The notes: a model not told the origin generated them from the letters alone. A stretch of DNA of 64,000 bases from Collinsella sp. TF05-9AC (GCF_003438495.1 NZ_QSSH01000007.1:26154-90153), one strand, 5' to 3'; positions 33,389 to 42,028 are shown, numbered from the stretch's first letter. Program-made: numbers and translations.

Positions 33389-35392
33389 ATGTCGAAGCAA
33401 GCGGTCGCTGGAATCTTGGCGCATGTCGATGCCGGCAAGACCACGCTGGCCGAGGCCATGCTGTTTAACGCGGGCCGCATTCGCAAGCGCGGCCGCGTTG
33501 ACGATGGCGACTCGCATCTGGATACGAACGAGATTGAGCGTGAGCGCGGTATCACGATCTTCTCGTCGCAGGCTGTGCTCGACCATGGTGACACCCACGT
33601 TATGCTCGTGGACGCTCCCGGCCATGTCGATTTTTCTACCGAGGCGGAGCGCACGCTGCGTGCCCTGGACTACGCGATTCTGGTGGTAGGCGCCAACGAT
33701 GGCGTACAGGGGCACACCGAAACCCTGTGGCGCCTGCTTGCGCGCTATGACATCCCGACGTTCATCTTCATCAACAAGATCGATTTGGAGAATCCCGGCC
33801 GCGATGTTTTGCTGGCACAGCTTGGGCAGCGTCTTTCCGAGGGCTGCCTGGATGCCAACGAACTGCTGGCGGGCGGTGCCGTTCAGGAAGACGCCGCTGC
33901 GTTAGACGAGGTGGCGCTCGACGAGTTTCTCGAGACGGGTGAGCTTTCCGTCGCGACGCTGTCGCGCATGGTTGCCGAGCGCAAGCTCTTTCCCTGTTTT
34001 GCCGGCTCGGCGCTCAAGGACCAAGGCGTGGACGAGCTGCTGGACGGCATATGCGCGCTGATGCGTGAACAGGCATGGCTTCCTGAGTTTGCCGCGCGCG
34101 TCTATCGTGTCAGCCGCGGGGATCGTGGCGAGCGCTTGGCTTGGGTTAAAGTGACCGGCGGCACGCTGCATGCCAAGCAGATGATTGACGGACGTTCCGG
34201 CGCCGAGGCATGGGAGCAAAAGATCGACCAGGTGCGCATCTATAACGGCGAGAAATACGAGCTTGCCCGGGAAGTTGCCGCTGGTGGCATCTGCGCCGTG
34301 ACGGGTCTTGCGCACGTTCGCCCAGGGGACGCCCTGGGCGCGGAGCCCGCGGGCGATGCGCCCGTCATTGCGCCGGTCCTCACCTATACGGTGCTGCCGA
34401 ACGAGCACGATGTCCATACGGTGTTCAAAGCACTGACTGAGCTGGCGGACGAGGATCCCATGCTCGGCGTAAACTGGAATACGCATCTTGAACAAATACA
34501 TCTGCAGCTCATGGGGGCGGTGCAGCTCGAGGTCGTGCAGCGGGTGCTGGCCGATCGCTTCGGTCTTTCGATTGCGTTTGAGCCCGGCGGCATTCTCTAT
34601 AAGGAGACTATTTCGCAGCCGGTTGAGGGCATGGGCCACTTTGAGCCACTGCGCCACTATGCCGAGGTGCACCTGCGTCTGGAGCCGTTGCCAGCGGGTT
34701 CGGGCGTGCAGTTTGGCACCGTGACCTCGACCGATGAGCTCGATCTTAACTGGCAGCGTTTGGCACTCACCAACGCCATGGAGCGCGATCACTTGGGCGT
34801 GCTGACCGGCTCGCCCATCACCGATATTCGCATTACGCTCACGGGTGGCCGCGCTCATGCCAAGCACACCGAGGGCGGCGACTTTCGCCAGGCCACGTAC
34901 CGCGCGATTCGTCAGGGTTTGATGCAGGCGCGTGAGGCCGGCGCGGCCGTGTTGCTGGAGCCGTGGTACCACTTTGAGCTCGAGGTGCCGGGGGAGTGCG
35001 TGGGCCGGGCGCTCTCGGATGCCACGCGCATGGGTGCCGAGTACGAGCCGCCGACGATGGCGGGAGACCGGGCGAAGCTTGTGGGTCGCGTGCCGGCATC
35101 CGAAGTGCAGAATTACGCGCTAGAGGTGGCTGCCTACACGAGTGGTCGCGGACATCTGTACCTAGAGTTTGCCGGCTATGCGGCTTGCCATGATGCCGAG
35201 CGCGTCATCGAGACGGCCGCCTATGGGCCCGAGGCCGATCTGCCCAACACGCCCGACTCGGTCTTTTGCTCTCACGGCGCCGGTTACACGGTCAAATGGT
35301 ACGACGTACCCGCCGCGGCGCACGTAAAGATCGATCCCGCCACCTTCCGCCCCTGGCGAGCAGCAGACGCCGAGTTTTTCGGCCACATGTGA
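33389..35392 (+). CDS. TetM/EF-G-like translational GTPase
   Basis: This 667-aa GTPase has the EF-G/TetM domain order. G1 is ILAHVDAGKTTLAEAML, the switch reads ERERGITIFSSQA, G3 is LVDAPGHVDFSTEAER and G4 is FINKIDLENPGRD. Domain II runs from about 250 and C-terminal domains end in FRPWRAADAEFFGHM. It is closest in style to the TetM/TetO ribosomal protection group or to vertically inherited relatives; no mobile element is nearby and its base use resembles its neighbours, so it may be a housekeeping or stress factor. AGAGGAG precedes the ATG at 33389. Its last codons and stop lie inside a type A repeat. Confidence 0.88.
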   Translation: MSKQAVAGILAHVDAGKTTLAEAMLFNAGRIRKRGRVDDGDSHLDTNEIERERGITIFSSQAVLDHGDTHVMLVDAPGHVDFSTEAERTLRALDYAILVVGANDGVQGHTETLWRLLARYDIPTFIFINKIDLENPGRDVLLAQLGQRLSEGCLDANELLAGGAVQEDAAALDEVALDEFLETGELSVATLSRMVAERKLFPCFAGSALKDQGVDELLDGICALMREQAWLPEFAARVYRVSRGDRGERLAWVKVTGGTLHAKQMIDGRSGAEAWEQKIDQVRIYNGEKYELAREVAAGGICAVTGLAHVRPGDALGAEPAGDAPVIAPVLTYTVLPNEHDVHTVFKALTELADEDPMLGVNWNTHLEQIHLQLMGAVQLEVVQRVLADRFGLSIAFEPGGILYKETISQPVEGMGHFEPLRHYAEVHLRLEPLPAGSGVQFGTVTSTDELDLNWQRLALTNAMERDHLGVLTGSPITDIRITLTGGRAHAKHTEGGDFRQATYRAIRQGLMQAREAGAAVLLEPWYHFELEVPGECVGRALSDATRMGAEYEPPTMAGDRAKLVGRVPASEVQNYALEVAAYTSGRGHLYLEFAGYAACHDAERVIETAAYGPEADLPNTPDSVFCSHGAGYTVKWYDVPAAAHVKIDPATFRPWRAADAEFFGHM

Positions 35393-35417
35393 CAAAGGGA
35401 CAGTTCCTTTGTCACAT
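35386..35417. repeat. GGGAC-family palindromic repeat, type A, overlapping a gene end
   Basis: CATGTGACAAAGGGAC and AGTTCCTTTGTCACATG form a near-perfect palindrome. The TetM-like gene ends inside it (CAC ATG TGA). It may also serve as that gene's terminator. Confidence 0.75.
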
Positions 35418-35423
35418 GCTATT

Positions 35424-35452
35424 GGTATAACTCGGTATAAGTTGGTATAACT
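35424..35452. promoter_or_regulatory. Three 9-bp iterons on a 10-bp pitch
   Basis: GGTATAACT, GGTATAAGT and GGTATAACT begin at 35424, 35434 and 35444, one helical turn apart, and end 33 bases before the ATPase gene. Such phased iterons are typical of cooperative regulator binding. They could also contain the -10 element. Confidence 0.6.
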
Positions 35453-35485
35453 ATTACCAGGGTTTGCCAATCCGAGGAGGCCGAC

Positions 35486-36604
35486 ATGAATCCAAATCCC
35501 TTTAAGCCCACGGCTGGCAAGCAGCCTCCGATACTCATCGGCCGCGAGTCGGTCATCGAAGATTTCGAGGAAGGGCTCGATAACGGCGCCGGAGCGCCGG
35601 GTAGACTCATGCTCATTACGGGAAACCGCGGCTGTGGCAAGACGGTTCTCCTACGGGAGCTGCAACGTCTAGCCAATGAGCGTGGATGGGCGGTTGTCTC
35701 CGATTCCGCTTCGCTTGGCTTATGCGACCGCTTGGCCGACGCGCTTCGTTCGAATAAACCCGTTGTGACGTCAATGGAGTTCGGTCCGTCGTTTGGCCGG
35801 ATGTCGGTCGAGGCGGCGCGAGCAAAGGGCGAGACGTTGCGAGGGCTGGTTAACGAGCGCCTCAAGAGGCTCGGTCCAGGCAAGGGCATACTGTTTGCGA
35901 TTGACGAGGCGCAATCGGCGTCTATCGAGGAACTGGCGGCTCTTGCCGTTCTCTATCAGCAGGTGCTCGGAGATCAAGATGCCACGGGCTTGCCCGATAG
36001 CGACCAGCGCGGTCTTGCGCTGGCGTTCGCCGGCTTGCCCAGTATGGTTGATGACTTGCTCGAAGAGCCGAGCGTGACGTTTTTGCGGCGTGCCCAGCAG
36101 CGTACGTTGGGGGCGATATCTTTGCCCAAGGTGCGCGATTCGTATATCCAGACGGTCAAAGACGCTGGTCTTTACGTTGACGCGGAGACGGCGGACCTTG
36201 CGGCGCGCAAGAGCATGGGGCATCCCTACATGGTTCAGCTGGTGGGATATTACATGTGGCGGTCTGCTGTCCGGCGTGGCTCGCAGGTCATCGAAAGGCG
36301 CGATGTCGAGGATGGCCATGCGGATGCCGTCTCCGAGTTCTACGAAGCGGTTGACGCGCCCCTGTATTACGGGCTGCGCAGTCCACAGCGCCTTTTTATC
36401 GAGGCTATGGCGGTTGACGAGAACAAACCGACGCGCATGGCGGATATCATTGAGCGTTGTGATCGTACCCAGAGCTGGGCGAGTAAATATCGCGCAAGCC
36501 TGATTCGCGAGCGCGTCATCGAGGCTGCCGGATACGGCCTCGTCCGGTTTACCGTGCCCATGCTGGGCGCGTACGTTCGCGATCGAGTTTTATGGCATGA
36601 GTAG
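35486..36604 (+). CDS. AAA-type P-loop ATPase upstream of the UvrA2 gene
   Basis: This is a 372-aa ATPase. An N-terminal PPILIGRESVIEDFEEGL segment resembles the IGRE start of STAND/ORC1-like ATPases. Walker A is LITGNRGCGKTVLLRELQ, Walker B is GILFAIDEAQ, and ALAFAGLPSMVDDLL followed by FLRRAQQRTLGAISLP forms sensor 1. A C-terminal helical segment (RLFIEAMAVDENKPTRMADIIERCDR...GLVRFTVPMLGAYVRDRV) looks like a winged helix. It could be a DNA-handling or regulatory ATPase. It overlaps the UvrA2 gene by eight bases, which suggests a coupled function, and has phased iterons upstream. Confidence 0.75.
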   Translation: MNPNPFKPTAGKQPPILIGRESVIEDFEEGLDNGAGAPGRLMLITGNRGCGKTVLLRELQRLANERGWAVVSDSASLGLCDRLADALRSNKPVVTSMEFGPSFGRMSVEAARAKGETLRGLVNERLKRLGPGKGILFAIDEAQSASIEELAALAVLYQQVLGDQDATGLPDSDQRGLALAFAGLPSMVDDLLEEPSVTFLRRAQQRTLGAISLPKVRDSYIQTVKDAGLYVDAETADLAARKSMGHPYMVQLVGYYMWRSAVRRGSQVIERRDVEDGHADAVSEFYEAVDAPLYYGLRSPQRLFIEAMAVDENKPTRMADIIERCDRTQSWASKYRASLIRERVIEAAGYGLVRFTVPMLGAYVRDRVLWHE

Positions 36605-39110
36605 GGTGATAAAGGTGACGGAACAGAAGATGAGCCCGCAGGCTATCGAGGTGCGTGGCGCGCGCGTTCATAACCTTAAAGACATCGATATCGATATTCC
36701 GCTGGGAAAGCTCGTGGGCATTGCCGGCGTGTCGGGTTCGGGCAAGAGTTCGCTGGCGCTGGGGGTTCTTTATGCCGAGGGCTCGCGTCGCTACTTGGAA
36801 GCACTCAGCACCTATACTCGACGTCGCCTAACGCAGGCCGAGCACGCTCAGGTGGATGAGGTATTGCACGTGCCGGCGGCACTCGCATTGCATCAGCGCC
36901 CCGGCGTGCCGGGCGTGCGGTCCACTTTTGGCACCATGACCGAGCTCAACAACAGCCTGCGCCTACTCTTTAGCCGCTGTGCCCATCACGTGTGCCCGCA
37001 TTGCGGGGCGCGTGTGGAGCCGAGCCTTAATGTGGCTGCGGGCCTGTCGCTCACGTGCCCCGCATGCGGCCGCGAGTTCTACGCGCCGGGTGCCGAGGAC
37101 CTTGCGTTTAACAGCGGCGGCGCGTGCTCTACCTGCGGCGGCACTGGTGTCATGCGCGAGGTGGACGAGGCGAGCCTGGTGCCCGACGAGTCAAAGACCA
37201 TCAACGAAGGCGCGGTGCTTCCCTGGGGTACGCTCATGTGGGATCTGATGAAGCAGGTAGCCGGCGAGATGGGCGTGCGCACCGACGTGCCGTTTAACCA
37301 GCTCACGCCTCAAGAGCGCGACATCGTGTTTCACGGCCCCGCGGTTAAGAAGCACATTCTTTACGTTCCCAAAAACGGCGAGGGCGCCACGCCGCTCGAC
37401 TTTACCTATTACAACGCCGTCTATACCGTCGAGAACGCACTCGCAAAGGTCAAAGACGATAAGGGTCTCAAACGCGTTGCACGCTTTTTGCGCGAGGGGC
37501 CATGCCGTGACTGTGGCGGCACGCGTCTCTCCGAGGCCGCACGCCAGCCCCAGGTACGCGGTATCAATCTGGCACAGGCCGCGGCCATGACGCTTGGTGA
37601 TGCGGTTGAGTGGATGCGCGAGGTGCCCACATCCTTGCCGACCGAGATGCAGCCCATGGCGACGGATATCTGCGATTCGTTTTTGGGTGCGGCCCGTCGC
37701 CTGGTCGATTTGGGCCTCGATTATCTTTCGCTCGACCGCGCCGGCGCCACGCTCTCCACGGGCGAGCGTCAGCGCGTCCAGCTCGCCCGTGTGGTGCGTA
37801 ACCGATCGACGGGCGTGCTCTATGTACTGGACGAGCCTTCGATCGGCTTGCACCCTGCCAATGTCGACGGCTTGGTGGGCGTAATGCGCGATCTGGTGGA
37901 TGATGGCAACACCGTGGTTGTTGTCGACCACGATACGCGCGTACTGGCGGAAGCCGACTATCTGGTCGAGATGGGCCCCGTTGCCGGAGCAGGCGGCGGC
38001 AATGTGATCGCTGCAGGTACGGTGGGTGAGGTCGAACAATCGCAGGGCAGCCGCATCGCCCCGTTTTTGTGCGTAGGGTCCAAGCGCTTGCGTCCGCAGG
38101 TGAATGACGACGAAATGTTCGACCAGGGGCATATCCGCATGGCAACCGATGCCATCCATACCGTCAAGCCGCTCGAAGTCGATATTCCGCGCGGTCGTCT
38201 TGTCGCGGTGACGGGCGTTTCGGGTTCGGGCAAGACGACGTTGGTGCTCGAGACGCTCATCCCGGCACTCAAGGCGCAGGCAGCCAGTGAGCGCCTGCCA
38301 AAACATGTGCGTTGGGTCGACGCCGAGGGTATCGCCCGCGCCAACCTGATTGACGCCACGCCCATCGGCGCCAACGTGCGCTCGACGGTAGCGACCTATG
38401 CCGACATTCATGACGAGCTGCGCCGCGCCTTCGCCCGTACGCCCGAGGCCAAGGCGGCCGGCTACAAGGCGGGTGCCTTTAGCTACAACACCGGTGCCTT
38501 GCGCTGCCCTACGTGCGATGGCACGGGCTCGATATCGCTCGATGTGCAGTTTTTGCCCGATGTCGAGATCGTCTGCCCGGCATGTCGCGGTTCGCGTTAT
38601 GCGGACGCGGCTTCGCGTATCCATCGTGAGGGCAAGGACGGGAGCTTGCTGACGTTGCCGCAGCTCATGGATATGAGTGTGGATGAGGCGCTCGACGCCA
38701 CGGTGGGACTCAAGAAGGTTCAGGCGCGCTTGCAGACCTTACACGACCTGGGCTTGGGTTATCTCACGCTCGGTGAGCCCACGCCGGCGCTTTCGGGCGG
38801 CGAGGCGCAGCGTCTAAAGCTTGCGAGCGAGATGGGCCGCGTGCAGGATGATGCTGTATTCGTGTTCGATGAACCCACGATCGGCCTGCATCCGCTCGAT
38901 GTTCAGGTGTTGCTGAGCGTGTTCGACGGCCTCGTTGCCAAGGGCGCCACAGTCATCGTGATCGAACACGATCTCGACCTTATCCGTAACGCCGATTACG
39001 TGATCGACATGGGCCCGGGCGGTGGCGACGCGGGCGGGCAAATCGTCAGCGCCGGCACGCCGGACGACATCGTGGCCTGCTCCAAGAGCATTACCGGCCG
39101 CTACCTATAG
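36597..39110 (+). CDS. UvrA2-type excinuclease ABC subunit A paralog
   Basis: This 837-aa UvrA-like protein has two ABC ATPase cassettes. The first Walker A is GVSGSGKSSLALGVLY, followed by an internal zinc module with CPHC and CPAC pairs, and LSTGERQRVQLARVV with VLDEPSIGLHP. The second Walker A is GVSGSGKTTLVLETL, followed by CPTC...CPAC, then LSGGEAQRLKLA and VFDEPTIGLHP. It is about 100 residues shorter than canonical UvrA, mainly in the region that would hold the UvrB-binding domain, a mark of class II UvrA associated with resistance to DNA-acting drugs. The 36597 start overlaps the ATPase gene; GTG 36615 and ATG 36630 are alternatives. Confidence 0.88.
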   Translation: MSRVIKVTEQKMSPQAIEVRGARVHNLKDIDIDIPLGKLVGIAGVSGSGKSSLALGVLYAEGSRRYLEALSTYTRRRLTQAEHAQVDEVLHVPAALALHQRPGVPGVRSTFGTMTELNNSLRLLFSRCAHHVCPHCGARVEPSLNVAAGLSLTCPACGREFYAPGAEDLAFNSGGACSTCGGTGVMREVDEASLVPDESKTINEGAVLPWGTLMWDLMKQVAGEMGVRTDVPFNQLTPQERDIVFHGPAVKKHILYVPKNGEGATPLDFTYYNAVYTVENALAKVKDDKGLKRVARFLREGPCRDCGGTRLSEAARQPQVRGINLAQAAAMTLGDAVEWMREVPTSLPTEMQPMATDICDSFLGAARRLVDLGLDYLSLDRAGATLSTGERQRVQLARVVRNRSTGVLYVLDEPSIGLHPANVDGLVGVMRDLVDDGNTVVVVDHDTRVLAEADYLVEMGPVAGAGGGNVIAAGTVGEVEQSQGSRIAPFLCVGSKRLRPQVNDDEMFDQGHIRMATDAIHTVKPLEVDIPRGRLVAVTGVSGSGKTTLVLETLIPALKAQAASERLPKHVRWVDAEGIARANLIDATPIGANVRSTVATYADIHDELRRAFARTPEAKAAGYKAGAFSYNTGALRCPTCDGTGSISLDVQFLPDVEIVCPACRGSRYADAASRIHREGKDGSLLTLPQLMDMSVDEALDATVGLKKVQARLQTLHDLGLGYLTLGEPTPALSGGEAQRLKLASEMGRVQDDAVFVFDEPTIGLHPLDVQVLLSVFDGLVAKGATVIVIEHDLDLIRNADYVIDMGPGGGDAGGQIVSAGTPDDIVACSKSITGRYL

Positions 39111-39112
39111 AC

Positions 39113-39145
39113 AATGAGGCAAAGGGACTGTCCCTTTGTCACATG
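39113..39145. repeat. GGGAC-family palindromic repeat, type A, overlapping the trmL stop
   Basis: AAAGGGAC (39121-39128) and GTCCCTTT (39130-39137) are perfect arms, extended by GTCACATG. The trmL frame ends inside it on the minus strand (AAC ATG TGA). It lies between convergent uvrA2 and trmL, so it could terminate both. Confidence 0.72.
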
Positions 39146-39738
39146 TTGGCGAAGCCTGTTTGGCGTAGGGCCTCGTAGAGGACGATGGCGGCGCTGTTGG
39201 AGAGGTTGAGTGCACTGATGCGGTAGTCGTCCGGATTGACGAAGTTGCCGCAGATATCCTGCTGAAGGATGGCCTCGTGGCTGTCCTCGGTATGTCCCAG
39301 CGATTCCTCGTGGGCTTCCCAGGCCTCGGCGTTGTCGAGTGAGTCACAATCGCGCAGCATCGGGATGCGCTCGCAGCGCTCGGGCGCCGCGGCAAGCAGT
39401 GGCTCGGGAATGCCCGAGCTCTCGCTGCCAAAGACCAAGTAGTCGCCATCGCGGTAGGTACTCTGCGCATAGGTGCGGCGTGCCTTTTTGGTCAGCAGAT
39501 GCAGACGTTCGTCGGCAGGGGAGAGGCCGTTGCGCGCAAGGAAATCCTCCCAGCCGGCATAGGTCGTCACGTCCAAGTTTTGCCAGTAGCCCAGTCCGGC
39601 GCGACGCACCGTCTTGTCATCGAGCGAAAACCCCAGCGGCTCTACCAGATGCAGGCGGGCGCCGGCAACCACGCAGGTGCGGCCGATATTGCCCGTATTG
39701 GCCGGAATCTCGGGCGCATACAGCACGATGTTGAACAT
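39139..39738 (-). CDS. trmL: TrmL-type tRNA (cytidine/uridine34-2'-O)-methyltransferase
   Basis: This is a 199-aa SPOUT-class enzyme that 2'-O-methylates nucleotide 34 of certain leucine tRNAs. The opening VLYAPEIPANTGNIGRTCVVAGARLHLVEPLGF is diagnostic, DKTVRRAGLGYW follows, and LVFGSESSGIPEPLL and LNLSNSAAIVLYEALRQTGF form the knot that binds S-adenosylmethionine. Between the last two motifs lies an acidic insertion of about 40 residues (around DCDSLDNAEAWEAHEESLGH) not found in the usual 155-160-aa protein. The start at 39738 has AAGGAG upstream; the frame open to 39951 is not supported. The stop lies in a type A repeat. Confidence 0.9.
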   Translation of the reverse strand: MFNIVLYAPEIPANTGNIGRTCVVAGARLHLVEPLGFSLDDKTVRRAGLGYWQNLDVTTYAGWEDFLARNGLSPADERLHLLTKKARRTYAQSTYRDGDYLVFGSESSGIPEPLLAAAPERCERIPMLRDCDSLDNAEAWEAHEESLGHTEDSHEAILQQDICGNFVNPDDYRISALNLSNSAAIVLYEALRQTGFANM

Positions 39739-39756
39739 GAATCTCCTTGGCTCAGA

Positions 39757-39794
39757 ACGAAAAACCACCACGAAGGGTACCTTCGTGGTGGTTT
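39757..39794 (-). terminator. Terminator of the CobW-family gene
   Basis: AAACCACCACGAAG (39762-39775) pairs perfectly with CTTCGTGGTGGTTT (39781-39794). Read on the minus strand it is followed by TTTTCG. It lies about 40 bases past the CobW gene stop. Confidence 0.8.
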
Positions 39795-39833
39795 GGCGGT
39801 TATGTAGGCGGAAAAATGCCCGCTTGGATAAAC

Positions 39834-40964
39834 CTAGGCACGGTGCCAGTCGGTCAGGCAGGCATCGAGGGAGGCGATGAGCGCATCCTTGTCCATGTGA
39901 CGGCCGATGATGCACAGGCTCGTCATACGGTCGCCCGTCTCGTCGTCCCAAATCTGCATGATCTCGGGATTCTCGTCGATGATCTTCTGCTTCTCGCCCT
40001 CGGGCGCGGAGTCAACGAACAGACCGTTCTCCATTAGGCGCATCTGGTGGCCGGCCTGCTCAAACATGTAGCACATGTCCGGATTGCCGGTCTGCCACAG
40101 CGGGCCCTTGACGCGAATGACCTCGTCGGGCCACTCCTGCTCAACAAAATTGGTGAACTTCTGCAGGTCAAATGGCTTGCGGCGCGAGTACACAAAGGTC
40201 TCGATGTCGTACTCGAGCACTTCGGGGTCGTCGTGCTCCTCGGGATGCTCCATGGCCTCGATCCAGGCGGCGGAGTTGTAGGCGCGCATAAAGTCGAAGC
40301 GGTCGGTATCGAGCAGCTCCTCCATGGGGACCTCGCCGTTTTGAGCCTCGACAATCACAGCGTCCTTCTGCAGGCTGCGCACGATGGCCTTGAGCTCGGC
40401 GATCTGCTCAGGGCTCACGGTATCGGTCTTGTTGAGAATCAGCGTGGAACAGAACTCGATCTGCTGGATGAGCAGGCTTTCGATGTCGTCCTCGTCGATA
40501 TCCTCGGCCAGCAGGTCGCGACCGCCGTTGAACTCGTCGTACATGCGGGCGCAGTCGACCACAGCCACGATGTTGTCGAGCGCAAGCTTGGGCTGACCGC
40601 CCACCTTGGCCTCGTCGCAGAAGCTCGAGATGGTGTAGGCGATGGGGATGGGCTCGCAAATGCCCGAGGCCTCGATGATGATGTAGTCGAAGTCGCCCGA
40701 ATCGGCGATGCCCTGCAGCTGGTTGGCCAGGTCGTCCGAAAGCGTGCAGCAGATGCAGCCGTTGGTGAGCGGGATGAGGTCGTCGGTCTCGGAAAGACCG
40801 CCGTCGGCGATAAGGCTGGCGTCGACGTTGATCTCGCCGATGTCGTTGACGATCACGGCGGCGCGGATGCCGCCGTCGTTAGCGAGGATGTGGTTGAGCA
40901 GCGTGGTCTTGCCGGCACCGAGGTATCCGGTAAGCATGATGATCTTCACGGGTTTGTTGGGCAT
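39834..40964 (-). CDS. CobW/COG0523-family metal-chaperone GTPase
   Basis: This 376-aa G3E GTPase has Walker A in LTGYLGAGKTTLLNHIL, the metal-binding motif CICC in LTNGCICCTLSDDLANQL, IIIEASGICEP (Walker B-like) and LNKTD (G4 specificity). The C-terminal domain carries the family fold with many acidic residues and an M-rich end. COG0523 proteins deliver metals such as zinc, cobalt or nickel to client enzymes; the metal and client here are unknown. AAAGGAGGGCAC leads into the ATG at 40964. No Zur-like operator was recognised. It has its own terminator. Confidence 0.9.
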   Translation of the reverse strand: MPNKPVKIIMLTGYLGAGKTTLLNHILANDGGIRAAVIVNDIGEINVDASLIADGGLSETDDLIPLTNGCICCTLSDDLANQLQGIADSGDFDYIIIEASGICEPIPIAYTISSFCDEAKVGGQPKLALDNIVAVVDCARMYDEFNGGRDLLAEDIDEDDIESLLIQQIEFCSTLILNKTDTVSPEQIAELKAIVRSLQKDAVIVEAQNGEVPMEELLDTDRFDFMRAYNSAAWIEAMEHPEEHDDPEVLEYDIETFVYSRRKPFDLQKFTNFVEQEWPDEVIRVKGPLWQTGNPDMCYMFEQAGHQMRLMENGLFVDSAPEGEKQKIIDENPEIMQIWDDETGDRMTSLCIIGRHMDKDALIASLDACLTDWHRA

Positions 40965-41050
40965 GTGCCCTCCTTTGTTAGACATGGCTTACAGTTAAAT
41001 CTTATGCCAAACGTTCGCTCTTATACCCACGCGCCGGCAAATAACACAGG

Positions 41051-41392
41051 CTACTCCCAGGCTCCCCATACATCAGGGCAATAGCCGACGGTGGCCTTTT
41101 TGCCGTTGCGCACGATGGGCTCGGCCAAGACCTGCTGATTCTCGAGCAGTTTATCGAAGCGCTGACTGGGGGTGAGGTGCTGGATGAGCGCGAGCGTCTC
41201 CTCGTCCTTGGCCTTGGGGTTGAGCAGCTTGTCGATGCCGCCGACCGCTTGCATTACGCTCGTAAGCTCGCCCTTGCTCATCTCCTTTTCCTTAAGGTCG
41301 ATAAACTGCACCTTAATGCGGCGCTCTTTGAAGAAGCGCTGCGCTTTCTTGGTATCGAACGACTTCTTAGTCCCGAAGATTTGAATATTCAT
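41051..41392 (-). CDS. ArsC/Spx-family protein
   Basis: This is a 113-aa thioredoxin-fold protein of the ArsC/Spx group. It starts MNIQIFGTKKSFDTKKAQRFFKERRIKVQFIDLKEKEMSKGEL; the expected CxxC or lone active-site cysteine is replaced by KKSFDTKK, so it is unlikely to be an arsenate reductase of the usual type. The C-terminal VLAEPIVRNGKKATVGYCPDVW segment contains the RNGK motif of YffB-like relatives. Function is unassigned. It lies 12 bases after the NADPH-FMN reductase gene on the same strand, so the two are probably cotranscribed. Confidence 0.82.
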   Translation of the reverse strand: MNIQIFGTKKSFDTKKAQRFFKERRIKVQFIDLKEKEMSKGELTSVMQAVGGIDKLLNPKAKDEETLALIQHLTPSQRFDKLLENQQVLAEPIVRNGKKATVGYCPDVWGAWE

Positions 41393-41404
41393 GGCCCCGC
41401 CGCT

Positions 41405-42028
41405 CTATCGAATGAAGTTGGTCGTTGCGCGATCGGCTTCGGGCGCGTTGATACCGGCGGCCTGACCTGCCTCGATGCAGCGCAGGAGCCAGGCCATGTT
41501 CTTGCCGATGTTTCGCATGGTGGCAAGGCCCTCGGCGTCCCCATCGGCGTCGCCGGGCACGCGGCCAAACACGTTGTTCCAGTAGGTGGAAGCAACCACG
41601 GGCATTTGCTTAATGGTGAAGTACTTGTTGAGCACATCGAAGGTGGTCGACGTACCGCCGCGACGGGCGACGGCGACTGCGGCGCCGGGTTTGTGCTCAA
41701 AGGCATGCCCGCCTGCATAGAAGGCGCGATCGAGGGCCGAAAGGATGCGGCCGCTGGGGTGCGCGTAGTAGACGGGCGAGCCAAAGACAAAGCCGTCGGC
41801 CTGTTCGGCGGCAGCGATCAGCTCGTTGACCACGTCGTCGTCAAAGGTGCAGCGTCCGCCAAGCTTGCCGCACTGACCGCAGCCGATGCAGTCGCGAATG
41901 GGCTTGGCGCCCAGCTGAAACACCTCGGTATCAATGCCTTCGGCATTGAGCTGCTCGGCGACTTCGGCGAGTGCGCGGGCGGTGTTGCCGTTTGCCTTGG
42001 GGCTGCCATTGACCAAAAGAACCTTCAT
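41405..42028 (-). CDS. NADPH-dependent FMN reductase/flavodoxin-family protein
   Basis: This 207-aa flavodoxin-like protein starts KVLLVNGSPKANGNTARALAEVAEQL, the usual FMN-phosphate loop of NADPH-FMN reductases, with a CIGCGQCGKLGGRC cysteine cluster that resembles the iron-sulfur flavoprotein family. FGSPVYYAHPSGRILSALDRAFY completes the flavin pocket. Such proteins may reduce oxygen, quinones or nitro compounds in anaerobes. GAGGGAG precedes the ATG at 42028; a GTG at 42031 is adjacent. It is probably cotranscribed with the downstream ArsC/Spx-like gene. Confidence 0.87.
   Translation of the reverse strand: MKVLLVNGSPKANGNTARALAEVAEQLNAEGIDTEVFQLGAKPIRDCIGCGQCGKLGGRCTFDDDVVNELIAAAEQADGFVFGSPVYYAHPSGRILSALDRAFYAGGHAFEHKPGAAVAVARRGGTSTTFDVLNKYFTIKQMPVVASTYWNNVFGRVPGDADGDAEGLATMRNIGKNMAWLLRCIEAGQAAGINAPEADRATTNFIR

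Noticed and set aside
33389-35392. Recently acquired tetracycline-resistance gene
   Set aside because: No insertion sequence, integrase or composition shift surrounds the TetM-like gene, so acquisition is not supported by the window.
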